Below are positions 1-7,360 of a stretch of DNA of 21,546 nt, piece after piece; position 1 is the first letter of the stretch, and each line of letters opens with the position of its first letter. The notes beneath the pieces were generated by a model. That model did no database searches. It was not told where the DNA came from and was given only the letters and a program-made list of their open reading frames with translations. The position numbers and the translations under genes were made by a program. Origin of the DNA: an uncultured Burkholderiales bacterium (GTDB lineage: Bacteria; Pseudomonadota; Gammaproteobacteria; Burkholderiales; Burkholderiaceae_D); contig CAIVDH010000033.1 in assembly GCA_903904635.1 (NCBI GenBank), positions 1 through 21,546 on the forward strand. The letters are read 5' to 3'.

Positions 1-29
1 GGCGAATTAATTTTTTATATCGATTTTTA

Positions 30-53
30 TTCCGACTATTCCGATTGTTCCGA
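30..53. repeat. Short 9-bp-period TTCCGA repeat upstream of the aldehyde dehydrogenase
   Basis: TTCCGA occurs at 30-35, 39-44 and 48-53, an exact 9-base period, inside the AT-rich leader of the first gene. No promoter hexamers can be placed with confidence because the window starts only 72 bases before the start codon. The function is unknown; it may be a slippage product or a regulator site. Confidence 0.35.
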
Positions 54-72
54 TTCCTCTGGAGATTATTCA

Positions 73-1506
73 ATGCCCACTCTACTCATTGATGGCAAAT
101 GGGTGCCGTCTGTCAGCGGCCAAACTATTGATGTGATCAATCCTTGCGATGGCAAGGTATTTGGCAAAATCGACCGCGGCTCTGCTGCAGATATTGATCT
201 GGCCGTTGCTGCTGCCAGACGCGCATTACATGGCGCATGGGGCAAGATGACGGCGACTGAGCGTGGTCGTATTTTGATGAAATTTGGCGAGCTGATCATC
301 AAGCATGCAGATGAGATCGCAAAAATTGAAGCGCGTGATACCGGCAAGCCGATGACGGTTGCCCGCAACGATATCGTGGCGGTGGCGCGTTATTTTGAAT
401 TTTATGGCAGCGCTGCTGACAAGATTCATGGTGAACAGATACCTTATTTAAATAGTTATAACGTGCAGGTTGTGCGTGTACCGCATGGTGTGACAGCGCA
501 CATCATTCCGTGGAATTATCCTGCGCAAATGTTTGGCCGCACCCTGGCGCCTGCACTTGCCATGGGCAATGCGGCGGTGCTCAAGCCTTCTGAAGATGCC
601 TGCTTGTCGGGTATACGCTTGGCAGAGCTGGCGATGGAAGCGGGCTTGCCACCGGGAGCATTAAATGTGGTGACAGGTTTTGGGCATGAAGCTGGCGCGG
701 CACTGACTGCACATCCAGGAATTAACTTTGCGACCTTCACCGGTTCACCGGAAGTGGGCGTGATGGTGCAAGAATCAACGGCTAAAAATTCTGTACCTTG
801 CGTCTTGGAGTTGGGCGGAAAATCACCGCAAATCGTTTTCAATGATGTGGATTTTGACAAAGCAGTGCCCGTTATCGTCAAAGCGATTACGCAAAATGCC
901 GGACAGACTTGTTCAGCCGGTAGCCGTCTGCTGATACAGGAAGATATCTACGATAAGTTTGTCGGCTTGGTGGCTGAAGCATTTAAAAAGGTTAAGGTTG
1001 GCACGCCTGAGATGGATTTGGATTGCGGCCCTATCGTGAATAAAAAACAGTTTAATCGTGTAAATGGTTTTATTGATGATGCTGTGGCCTCTGGTGTGCC
1101 TTTGCTGGCGCGTGGTGTTTTGGCTGAGGGCTTGTCTGCAGATGGTTATTTTGTTGCGCCGGCTTTGTTTGGCGCCGTACCGCGTGACCATAATCTGGCT
1201 TGCAAAGAAGTGTTTGGCCCGGTTTTGTCGGCGATGTCATTCAAAGATGAAGAAGATGCGGTGCAGCTGGCCAATGCAACGGAGTTTGGTTTGGTGACAG
1301 GTATCTGGACTGAAAATGGCAGCCGGCAGTCAAGGATGGCGCAGCGTGTTGAAAGCGGACAGGTGTTCATCAATTGCTATGGCGCCGGTGGTGGTGTGGA
1401 ATTGCCTTTCGGTGGCATGAAGAAAAGCGGTCATGGGCGTGAGAAGGGCTTTTTGGCGCTGGAAGAATTTAGTACGACGAAAACGGTGGTCCAGTATTTT
1501 GCTTAA
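73..1506 (+). CDS. NAD(P)-dependent aldehyde dehydrogenase (betaine-aldehyde-dehydrogenase-like)
   Basis: This is a cytoplasmic aldehyde dehydrogenase superfamily enzyme that oxidises an aldehyde to its carboxylate with NAD(P)+. At 477 residues it has the normal length. Visible family landmarks are the oxyanion Asn148 in IPWNYP, the cofactor-loop motif FTGS at 222-225, the general base Glu246 in LELGGK, the nucleophile Cys280 in GQTCSAG, the EVFGPV motif near residue 380, and the C-terminal PFGGMKKSGHGRE signature. The ATG at 73 is preceded by GGAG (61-64) at 8 bases. The sequence resembles betaine-aldehyde or gamma-aminobutyraldehyde dehydrogenases, but substrate cannot be read from it and no choline or polyamine genes lie next to it here. 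It is separated from the dcw operon by rnpB and looks like an independent unit. The superfamily call is certain; substrate is open. Confidence 0.93.
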   Translation: MPTLLIDGKWVPSVSGQTIDVINPCDGKVFGKIDRGSAADIDLAVAAARRALHGAWGKMTATERGRILMKFGELIIKHADEIAKIEARDTGKPMTVARNDIVAVARYFEFYGSAADKIHGEQIPYLNSYNVQVVRVPHGVTAHIIPWNYPAQMFGRTLAPALAMGNAAVLKPSEDACLSGIRLAELAMEAGLPPGALNVVTGFGHEAGAALTAHPGINFATFTGSPEVGVMVQESTAKNSVPCVLELGGKSPQIVFNDVDFDKAVPVIVKAITQNAGQTCSAGSRLLIQEDIYDKFVGLVAEAFKKVKVGTPEMDLDCGPIVNKKQFNRVNGFIDDAVASGVPLLARGVLAEGLSADGYFVAPALFGAVPRDHNLACKEVFGPVLSAMSFKDEEDAVQLANATEFGLVTGIWTENGSRQSRMAQRVESGQVFINCYGAGGGVELPFGGMKKSGHGREKGFLALEEFSTTKTVVQYFA

Positions 1507-1551
1507 ATGCATAAAATTTATTTGGCATCACGATCAAAATAACGCTGAACT

Positions 1552-1579
1552 AATTTTAAAATTCCCTAACGCGTACAAT
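1552..1579 (+). promoter_or_regulatory. Probable rnpB promoter
   Basis: A good -10 hexamer, TACAAT, lies at 1574-1579, eight bases before the rnpB 5' end at 1588, which is the expected spacing for a stable-RNA promoter. The -35 is poor (TAATTT at 1551-1556 for a 17-base spacer). The region between contains a perfect 12-base AT palindrome, AATTTTAAAATT, at 1552-1563. The call rests mainly on the -10 and its distance to the RNA. Confidence 0.6.
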
Positions 1580-1587
1580 GCACGCTT

Positions 1588-1919
1588 GAAGCAGACCAGA
1601 CAGTCGCTGGCTGCCGTGTCAAAGCGGTGGCGGGAGGAAGGTCCGGACTCCATAGAGCAGGGTGACGGCTAACGGCCGTCCGCCGTGAGGCGCGGAATAG
1701 GGCCACAGAGACGAGTCTTCACCACGCAAGTGGTGAAGGGTGAAACGCGGTAACCTCCACTCGGAGCAATTCCAAATAGGCACGCATTGAGGCGGCTCGC
1801 TGAGCGTGCGGGTAGGAAGCTTGAGCCCCGAAGTAATTCGGGGCCTAGAGGAATGACTGTCATAGCAGCCGGGCTTGCCCGTCTGCCGTAACAGAATCCG
1901 GCCTATCGGTCTGCTTCAT
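1588..1919 (+). ncRNA. rnpB: RNase P RNA (class A), compact form without P13/P14
   Basis: This is the catalytic RNA of RNase P, which removes 5' leaders from pre-tRNA. The ends pair perfectly as helix P1: GAAGCAGACC (1588-1597) with GGTCTGCTTC (1908-1917). The conserved core is present: the GAGGAAGGTCCGGACTCC block near 1634, the CATAGAGCAGGGTGACGGCTAACGG-type block after it, GGAGCAATTCCAAATAGG (1773-1790), the GAATGACTGTC block near 1851 and the AGAATCCGGCCTATCGGT 3' core. P12 is a 9-bp hairpin capped by GCAA (1717-1738), P18 is a 7-bp hairpin capped by GTAA (1826-1843), and the GGT that pairs with tRNA CCA is at 1749-1751. Between P12 and that GGT there is no room for helices P13 and P14 found in E. 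coli, which accounts for the shorter length (about 332 versus 377 bases). The exact 3' end is uncertain by a few bases; TTTT follows at 1921. Confidence 0.96.
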
Positions 1920-1924
1920 CTTTT

Positions 1925-2222
1925 AAAGCGCCCATCAAAATGATGCTGGCTGTGTTTGTTCAGCCAAGCTCGTTTTGTTGCAGGTACTGAATTTATTTTT
2001 TTATCACTTTCGTGCATAAAATCTTCGCGCTGCCTGCGCAAATTGCACAACAAAAAGATGGTTTTACGCAATAAACACATGTGTATTGCTAAAGTTCAAC
2101 CTTCACACTCTGCGCTAAGTCTCTAATTTTTCTCGTCTATTCGCTTTTTACTCAGCTTCAAGTAGTTGCGCTAAGTCCTTGACTTCATTGAAAAAAATCT
2201 AGTCCAAGACACTTGATATTCC
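1925..2222. other. Gene-free spacer between rnpB and the mraZ promoter
   Basis: I find no convincing coding region here. It holds a weak hairpin, TGGCTG/CAGCCA (1947-1952 with 1961-1966), followed a few bases later by TTTT, which might contribute to rnpB termination. It also holds an interrupted palindrome around CACATGTG (2068-2089), and an 11-base direct repeat TGCGCTAAGTC at 2111-2121 and 2167-2177. Base composition is more AT-rich than the flanking genes. Upstream regulatory sites for the dcw operon or an unrecognised small RNA are possible, but nothing is identifiable. Confidence 0.4.
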
Positions 2223-2251
2223 TTGACCGCAAATTCGCCTTCCACTAAAGT
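2223..2251 (+). promoter_or_regulatory. Probable dcw operon promoter (Pmra)
   Basis: TTGACC at 2223-2228 and TAAAGT at 2246-2251 are separated by exactly 17 bases, a good sigma70 arrangement. The predicted transcript start is near 2258, giving a leader of about 100 bases before mraZ. The last base of the -10 is the first base of the first MraZ-box-like repeat, consistent with repression by MraZ. The promoter is predicted by eye. Confidence 0.6.
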
Positions 2252-2285
2252 GGGCGTCAGTGTGAAAAAGTGTCTTTTTGTGGGA
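2250..2285 (+). promoter_or_regulatory. MraZ operator: four TGGGN-like repeats at 10-bp spacing
   Basis: Pentamers TGGGC (2251), TGTGA (2261), TGTCT (2271) and TGGGA (2281) start exactly 10 bases apart, each separated by 5 bases and each preceded by G. MraZ proteins are known to bind TGGGN direct repeats separated by 5 bases in their own promoter. The outer two copies match that pattern fully; the inner two are degenerate (TGTG, TGTC). The array runs from the -10 across the predicted start site, so MraZ binding should block transcription of the operon. Confidence 0.75.
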
Positions 2286-2358
2286 TGAAATTCTATTTCT
2301 TCCGGCTTTCGACCTTATTCTGCATTCCTTAATTTGCAACGCCACAGGAGTCAAACAG

Positions 2359-2787
2359 GTGTATCAGGGCGCGTCCTCATTGAATCTCGATGCCAAGGGC
2401 CGGATGTCGATTCCGGCCAGGCATCGTGACGCACTGTCCGTTCAGTGCGAAGGACGGGTCACGCTGACTAAGCATCCGCATGGTTGCCTGTTGCTGTTTC
2501 CTCGCCCGGTATGGGAATCCCATCGTGAACAAATTGCCTCGTGGCCTATGTCGGCACGCGCATGGCAACGCATTTTCTTAGGCAATGCCTGCGATGTTGA
2601 GATGGACGGCGCTGGCCGCATTCTGATTGCGCCTGAATTGCGTAATGCAGTGGGCCTGATGCGCGATGTGATGTTGCTGGGCATGGGCAGTCATTTTGAA
2701 ATCTGGGATGCAGCAAAACTCAATGATAGTGAAACGCAGGCCATTGCCGAAGGCATGCCTGATGTGTTGAATAACTTCTCTTTCTGA
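2359..2787 (+). CDS. mraZ: Transcriptional regulator MraZ
   Basis: MraZ is a ring-forming DNA-binding protein that represses the dcw operon through repeats in its own promoter. The GTG at 2359 is chosen because AGGAG (2346-2350) lies 8 bases before it, the product then has the family-standard 142 residues, and it begins with the usual [15 protein letters not shown]-terminus. The frame is open upstream to 2278, but that would place the start inside the operator. Two AbrB/SpoVT-type half-domains are visible, each with the DxxGRxxxPxxxR signature: residues 11-23 ([13 protein letters not shown]) and 83-95 ([13 protein letters not shown], with the Pro shifted by one). It is the first gene of the operon, 10 bases before rsmH. 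Confidence 0.95.
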   Translation: MYQGASSLNLDAKGRMSIPARHRDALSVQCEGRVTLTKHPHGCLLLFPRPVWESHREQIASWPMSARAWQRIFLGNACDVEMDGAGRILIAPELRNAVGLMRDVMLLGMGSHFEIWDAAKLNDSETQAIAEGMPDVLNNFSF

Positions 2788-2797
2788 TGGCACCTTG

Positions 2798-3769
2798 ATG
2801 AACCAAACAACGGTGCCAGAGTTTTCGCACCGAACGGTGCTGCTGGATGAGGCTGTAGAGGCGCTGGCAATTGAAGATGCGCGCCGCGACGGTATTTATG
2901 TCGATGGCACCTTCGGTCGTGGCGGACACAGCCGTAAAATTTTAGATCGCCTGTCACAGCGAGGACGTCTGATCGCTTTTGACAAAGATCCGGAGGCGAT
3001 AGCCGAAGCCGAAAAACTCGCGCGTGCAGATGCGCGATTTGTCATCGTGCATGACAGCTTTGCCACATTGTCACAAGCGCTGACGGCGCGCGATGTGCAG
3101 AAGGTTGATGGGGTTTTGCTAGATTTGGGTTTGTCATCGCCGCAGGTTGATGATGCATCCCGCGGGTTTAGTTTTCGTGGTGATGGTCCGCTAGATATGC
3201 GCATGGATACCACGCGCGGCATATCGGCAGCGGATTGGCTGGCGACTGAAACCCAAGACAACATAGAGAAAGTGATACGGGAATATGGGGAAGAACGGTT
3301 TGCTTTTCAGATTGCAAAGGCGCTTGTTGCTCGCCGGGCAGTCGAGCCAATTTCAGGCACACGGCAGCTTGCCGCGCTCGTGGCTCAAGCCGTCAAGACT
3401 CGTGAAAAAGGCAAAGACCCGGCCACCCGCACTTTTCAGGCTATACGGATTTTCATCAATAAGGAACTTGAAGAACTCGAAGCAGGTTTGATGCAGGCAT
3501 ACGGCCATCTTGGTCCGCACGGGAGGTTGGTGGTGATCAGTTTTCATTCGCTTGAAGATCGCATAGTCAAGCGGTTCATGGCGTCCAAAGCCAGCGTACC
3601 GCAGCCGGACCGTCGGCTGCCGATACGTTCGGTCGACCTGCCACAACCTTTGATGGACTTGATCTCACGCGTCAAGCCCAGTGATACTGAAATTCATGCC
3701 AATCCGCGTTCACGCTCGGCCATTATGCGCTGCGCAAAACGTCTGCCCGCCGGAGAAAATTCGCTATGA
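2798..3769 (+). CDS. rsmH: 16S rRNA (cytosine(1402)-N(4))-methyltransferase RsmH (MraW)
   Basis: RsmH transfers a methyl group from S-adenosylmethionine to N4 of C1402 in the ribosomal P site. The product is 323 residues from the ATG at 2798; a TTG directly before it (2795) is also in frame but less likely. The SAM-binding motif GTFGRGGH is at residues 37-44, followed by the family blocks [26 protein letters not shown], the [14 protein letters not shown] helix and [16 protein letters not shown] near the C-terminus. There is no strong ribosome binding site; the mraZ stop lies 10 bases upstream, so coupling to mraZ translation is likely. Its stop overlaps the ftsL start (ATGA). Confidence 0.96.
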   Translation: MNQTTVPEFSHRTVLLDEAVEALAIEDARRDGIYVDGTFGRGGHSRKILDRLSQRGRLIAFDKDPEAIAEAEKLARADARFVIVHDSFATLSQALTARDVQKVDGVLLDLGLSSPQVDDASRGFSFRGDGPLDMRMDTTRGISAADWLATETQDNIEKVIREYGEERFAFQIAKALVARRAVEPISGTRQLAALVAQAVKTREKGKDPATRTFQAIRIFINKELEELEAGLMQAYGHLGPHGRLVVISFHSLEDRIVKRFMASKASVPQPDRRLPIRSVDLPQPLMDLISRVKPSDTEIHANPRSRSAIMRCAKRLPAGENSL

Positions 3770-4038
3770 ATAATCGTGCAATTTATCCGGTGCTAGCGTT
3801 GCTGGTTCTGTGTTCACTCTTGCTGGTGAATTCTCAATATCAGGCGCGCCAGTTATTCATGGAGCTAGAGCGCACCCGCATGCGTCAGCGTGCAAATGAA
3901 ATCGAATGGGCGCAGCTGCAGCTTAATCAGTCGCTGCTTGCCAAGCATGCGCGCATTGATAGCATGGCAAAAAGTACCTTGCACATGCAGCCCCCGGCAG
4001 CTGGCCGGACACAATATCTGACGGCAGCAGCACCATGA
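3766..4038 (+). CDS. ftsL: Cell division protein FtsL
   Basis: FtsL is a small bitopic membrane protein of the FtsQLB divisome subcomplex that signals to FtsW-FtsI. The 90-residue product has a short cytoplasmic N-terminus, one membrane segment (about residues 6-24, [19 protein letters not shown]) and a periplasmic coiled-coil-like stretch (about 28-62, rich in Leu, Glu, Gln and Arg). FtsL sequences diverge strongly, so the call depends on size, topology and position between rsmH and ftsI as much as on sequence. The start overlaps the rsmH stop by 4 bases and its stop overlaps the ftsI start in the same way. Confidence 0.9.
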   Translation: MNNRAIYPVLALLVLCSLLLVNSQYQARQLFMELERTRMRQRANEIEWAQLQLNQSLLAKHARIDSMAKSTLHMQPPAAGRTQYLTAAAP

Positions 4039-5795
4039 CACGTAGCGTACCTACCCGTAAAGCAGCCGGTCGAGGCGTACCATTTTCGGCCAGCCCAGTA
4101 TTGGCTTTCACTTTGCCTGCCTGGCGTTCCAAACTGGTGCTGTTTTTTCTTTTTGTCGCTTTTGCTGCATTGGCAGCGCGCGCATTTTGGCTGCAAGCCG
4201 TGTCCACTGATTTTTTGCAAAAACAGGGCGAGCAGCGTTACGCACACAAAATTGAAGTACCGGCTACGCGCGGTAAAATTTTTGATCGCAACGGCGAAGT
4301 CATGGCCACTTCGCTGCCTGTAAAAGCCATCGAAGCCACCCCAGATAATCTGGTAGCTACACCCGAGCAACTGCGTGAACTGGCACGGCTGCTAGATATG
4401 AACGCCGGTGAGTTAAAGAAAAAACTCGACGCAGATCGCAGCTTTGTTTATCTGAAACGACAAGTCGAGCCGGAACTTGCGCAGCAAATAATGGATCTTA
4501 AGATTGTCGGTGTGCGCACCAGCAAAGAATATAAACGTTCTTATCCGGCTGGTTCATCCGCAGCACACGTGGTCGGATTTACAGATTTTCAAGATAAAGG
4601 CCAGGAAGGTATAGAGCTGATGCAGCAGGACGCGTTGGCTGGTATTACGGGTAGCCGTCATGTTATTCGTGACAGAAAAGGCCGCACCGTTGAAGACATC
4701 GCTTTGATTCGTGAGCCACGCGACGGTAAAGATCTGACACTTTCTATCGACAACAAAATTCAATATCTCGCATTTTCACAATTGCGCGATGCGGTTGAAG
4801 CGCACAAAGCCAAGGCGGGTGCCATTGTTGTGCTTGACGTGAGAACAGGCGAAGTACTGGCCATGGCAAATCTGCCTACCTATAACCCGACTGAGCGCAC
4901 AACCATGAATCAGTCTGCCATGCGCAATCGCGTCTTGACTGACACCTTCGAGCCCGGCTCCACCCTCAAGCCTTTTACCGTTGCGCTGGCAATGGAAAAA
5001 GGCTTGATCTCACCCAACACCGTACTAGATACGCCGCCAAGACTGACCATAGGCAGCGCCACTATTGGTGACTCACATCCGCATAATGCAACGATGTCAG
5101 TCAGTCAGATCATAGAGAAATCGTCTAACGTAGGCACAGTCAGAATTGCGCAGAAAATGGAACCCCATCAAATGTGGGACATGTTTACTGCAGTCGGTTT
5201 TGGTCAGCAACCCCGCATGGGTTTTCGTGGTGCAGTAGCAGGTCGCATGCGGCCCTATAAAACCTGGCGACCTATTGAGCAAGCCACCATGAGTTATGGC
5301 CATGGCATATCGGTGTCGCTGATACAGCTTGCGCGCGCTTATATGATTTTTGCGCGCAATGGCGAAATGATTCCATTAAGTTTTGAGAAGCTGACAAAGC
5401 CGCCGCTGCCACAACGCGTCATCAGTGAAAAAACTGCCCGGGAAATGCGTGAAATGATGGAGCGCGTCATCGGTCCTGATGGCACAGCGCCGTTGGCGCA
5501 GGTGCGAGGCTATCGTGTCGCCGGCAAAACCGGAACAGCCCACAAACTTGAAGGCGGACATTACGTTAAAAAATATGTAGGTTCATTCGTCGGATTAGCG
5601 CCGGCTTCAGACCCGCGCATCATCATTGCGGTAATGATTGATGAGCCCAGCAATGGCAAATATTTTGGCGGGCAGGTTGCCGCGCCGGTTTTTGCTAATG
5701 TCGCAGCCGGCACCTTGCGCCTGATGAATATGGCACCAGACACGGCAGTCAACAATGTCATCATGCCAGCCAAGGCAGTTGCGGAGAGCATGTGA
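4035..5795 (+). CDS. ftsI: Septal peptidoglycan transpeptidase FtsI (PBP3)
   Basis: FtsI cross-links septal peptidoglycan and is anchored in the inner membrane with its catalytic domain in the periplasm. The protein has 586 residues. A cytoplasmic basic N-terminus is followed by one membrane segment (about 35-55, LVLFFLFVAFAALAARAF). The pedestal domain begins with RGKIFDRNGEVMA near residue 78. The transpeptidase domain carries all three motifs: STLK with the nucleophile Ser309 and Lys312, SSN at 363-365, and KTGT at 498-501. Serine 309 is close to Ser307 of E. coli FtsI. The start overlaps ftsL (ATGA) and the stop overlaps the murE GTG. It acts together with FtsW encoded downstream. Confidence 0.97.
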   Translation: MTRSVPTRKAAGRGVPFSASPVLAFTLPAWRSKLVLFFLFVAFAALAARAFWLQAVSTDFLQKQGEQRYAHKIEVPATRGKIFDRNGEVMATSLPVKAIEATPDNLVATPEQLRELARLLDMNAGELKKKLDADRSFVYLKRQVEPELAQQIMDLKIVGVRTSKEYKRSYPAGSSAAHVVGFTDFQDKGQEGIELMQQDALAGITGSRHVIRDRKGRTVEDIALIREPRDGKDLTLSIDNKIQYLAFSQLRDAVEAHKAKAGAIVVLDVRTGEVLAMANLPTYNPTERTTMNQSAMRNRVLTDTFEPGSTLKPFTVALAMEKGLISPNTVLDTPPRLTIGSATIGDSHPHNATMSVSQIIEKSSNVGTVRIAQKMEPHQMWDMFTAVGFGQQPRMGFRGAVAGRMRPYKTWRPIEQATMSYGHGISVSLIQLARAYMIFARNGEMIPLSFEKLTKPPLPQRVISEKTAREMREMMERVIGPDGTAPLAQVRGYRVAGKTGTAHKLEGGHYVKKYVGSFVGLAPASDPRIIIAVMIDEPSNGKYFGGQVAAPVFANVAAGTLRLMNMAPDTAVNNVIMPAKAVAESM

Positions 5796-7360
5796 ACATC
5801 ACACATCGATTCCATCCGCGACAAGTGACTGACTGGCTGCAAAGCGTACTGCCGGCAGCGCAGAGTCAACTTACGCAACAGAGCCGTGCGCAGTTAACTG
5901 CTGATTCACGCCGCATTTCGGCCGGTGATGTATTTCTTGCATATCCGGGTGATGCAGGTGATGGCCGTCAATATATTGCGCAGGCGATCGAAGCTGGTGC
6001 GCGTGCGGTGCTCTATGATGCATGTGGCGGATTTGAGTGGAATGTGCAATGTGATGTGCCGCATCTGGCCATAGCAGAACTACGGCAAGCTGCCGGCTTG
6101 ATTGCCCATGCATGGTATGAGCAGCCCGATCAGGGTATGTTTGCCGTCGCAGTCACTGGCACTAACGGTAAAACATCCTGCACCCAATGGCTGGGGCAAG
6201 CACTCTCGCGGAATGGTCTGCCTACTACCGTAATTGGTACCCTCGGTGTGGGCCTGTTTCAAAACGGGCAGGTAAATCATTTTGAAGAAACCGGTTACAC
6301 CACGCCGGACGCCGTGCAGCTGCAGCGCCATCTGGCTACACAAAAACAGCTAGGTGCATGCGCTTATGCCATCGAGGCTTCGTCTATAGGCCTGCATCAG
6401 GGTCGCATGAATGGTCTGCATGTTGATGTTGCCGTATTCACCAATCTCACGCGCGATCATCTTGATTATCACGGCAGCATGGAAGCTTATGAAGCAGCCA
6501 AGGCGCGCTTGTTTGAGTGGCCGGATATCAAGCATGCGGTCATTAATCTTGATGACCCAATCAGTCCCCGGCTGTTGGCGCAAGTACGCGCGCGTAAACC
6601 CGACGTCACAATTTTTGCTTACACCATCGGTGAAGCGGTAGAGATAGAAGGCGTTGCCGTACTGCGCGCAAGCGAGATGCGTAACTCACCGCTAGGCACG
6701 ATATTTCAAATGACATCCCCCATGGGGATTGCGCAAGTGCGCTCGCATTTGATAGGCCGTTTCAACATCAGTAATTTGTTAGCTATCGCGGGCGTCTTAT
6801 TTGCGCGCGGCCTGGATCTGCAGGAAGTCGTCATCTTGCTGGAGGCACTGACACCCGTGCCGGGTCGTATGCAGCAGCTGGGCGGTATTGATGCGCCACT
6901 GGCAGTCATAGACTATGCGCACACACCCGATGCGCTTGAAAAAACATTGCATGCGTTACGTCAGGTTGCCCATGAAAGACATGGTGCGCTTTGGTGTGTA
7001 TTTGGTTGCGGCGGTGATCGCGATCCGGGCAAGCGTCCGCAAATGGCGCTGGCTGCGTTACATGCGGATCACCAGATCATCACCAGCGACAATCCGCGCA
7101 GCGAAGACCCGGCAGCCATCATTGCGCAAATTACGGCAAGCCTGAGCACAGCAGATACAGTCAAGTTTAATGTCATAGAAGATCGCGCCAGCGCAATTCT
7201 GTTTGCCATCAAACATGCAGGCAAACAAGATGTGGTGCTCATCGCCGGCAAGGGGCATGAAGGCTATCAGGAAATCAAAGGCCGTCGTCTGGCTTTTGTG
7301 GATGCAGAACATGCTGCACTGGCCTTGGCCACACGCGCAACCCGTAACGGAGGTCATTGA
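5792..7360 (+). CDS. murE: UDP-MurNAc-tripeptide ligase MurE (meso-diaminopimelate-adding)
   Basis: MurE adds the third amino acid to UDP-MurNAc-L-Ala-D-Glu using ATP, in the cytoplasm. The 522-residue product has the Mur ligase P-loop GTNGKTS at 123-129 and the DNPR motif at 433-436, which marks enzymes that use meso-diaminopimelate, as expected for a Gram-negative. Other landmarks are FTNLTRDHLDYHG near 215, EAAKARLF with the lysine that is carbamylated in the family, and the C-terminal AGKGHEGYQE. The GTG start lies in a GTGA overlap with the ftsI stop and has GGAG (5783-5786) upstream. At the 3' end its TGA overlaps the murF ATG by one base. Confidence 0.97.
   Translation: MNITHRFHPRQVTDWLQSVLPAAQSQLTQQSRAQLTADSRRISAGDVFLAYPGDAGDGRQYIAQAIEAGARAVLYDACGGFEWNVQCDVPHLAIAELRQAAGLIAHAWYEQPDQGMFAVAVTGTNGKTSCTQWLGQALSRNGLPTTVIGTLGVGLFQNGQVNHFEETGYTTPDAVQLQRHLATQKQLGACAYAIEASSIGLHQGRMNGLHVDVAVFTNLTRDHLDYHGSMEAYEAAKARLFEWPDIKHAVINLDDPISPRLLAQVRARKPDVTIFAYTIGEAVEIEGVAVLRASEMRNSPLGTIFQMTSPMGIAQVRSHLIGRFNISNLLAIAGVLFARGLDLQEVVILLEALTPVPGRMQQLGGIDAPLAVIDYAHTPDALEKTLHALRQVAHERHGALWCVFGCGGDRDPGKRPQMALAALHADHQIITSDNPRSEDPAAIIAQITASLSTADTVKFNVIEDRASAILFAIKHAGKQDVVLIAGKGHEGYQEIKGRRLAFVDAEHAALALATRATRNGGH

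Noticed and set aside
66..881. Open frames on the - strand inside the aldehyde dehydrogenase
   Set aside because: They are antisense to a clear enzyme, show no recognisable protein features and lack ribosome binding sites. The same holds for antisense frames throughout the dcw genes.
1669..1863. Small - strand open frame across rnpB
   Set aside because: It lies fully within the structured RNase P RNA.
1947..1976. Intrinsic terminator for rnpB
   Set aside because: The 6-bp stem is weak and the TTTT is seven bases away, so it was kept only as a remark in the spacer entry.
2278..2358. In-frame 27-codon extension of MraZ upstream of 2359
   Set aside because: It would start inside the operator repeats and lacks a ribosome binding site; the GTG at 2359 has AGGAG at 8 bases and gives the standard MraZ length and N-terminus.
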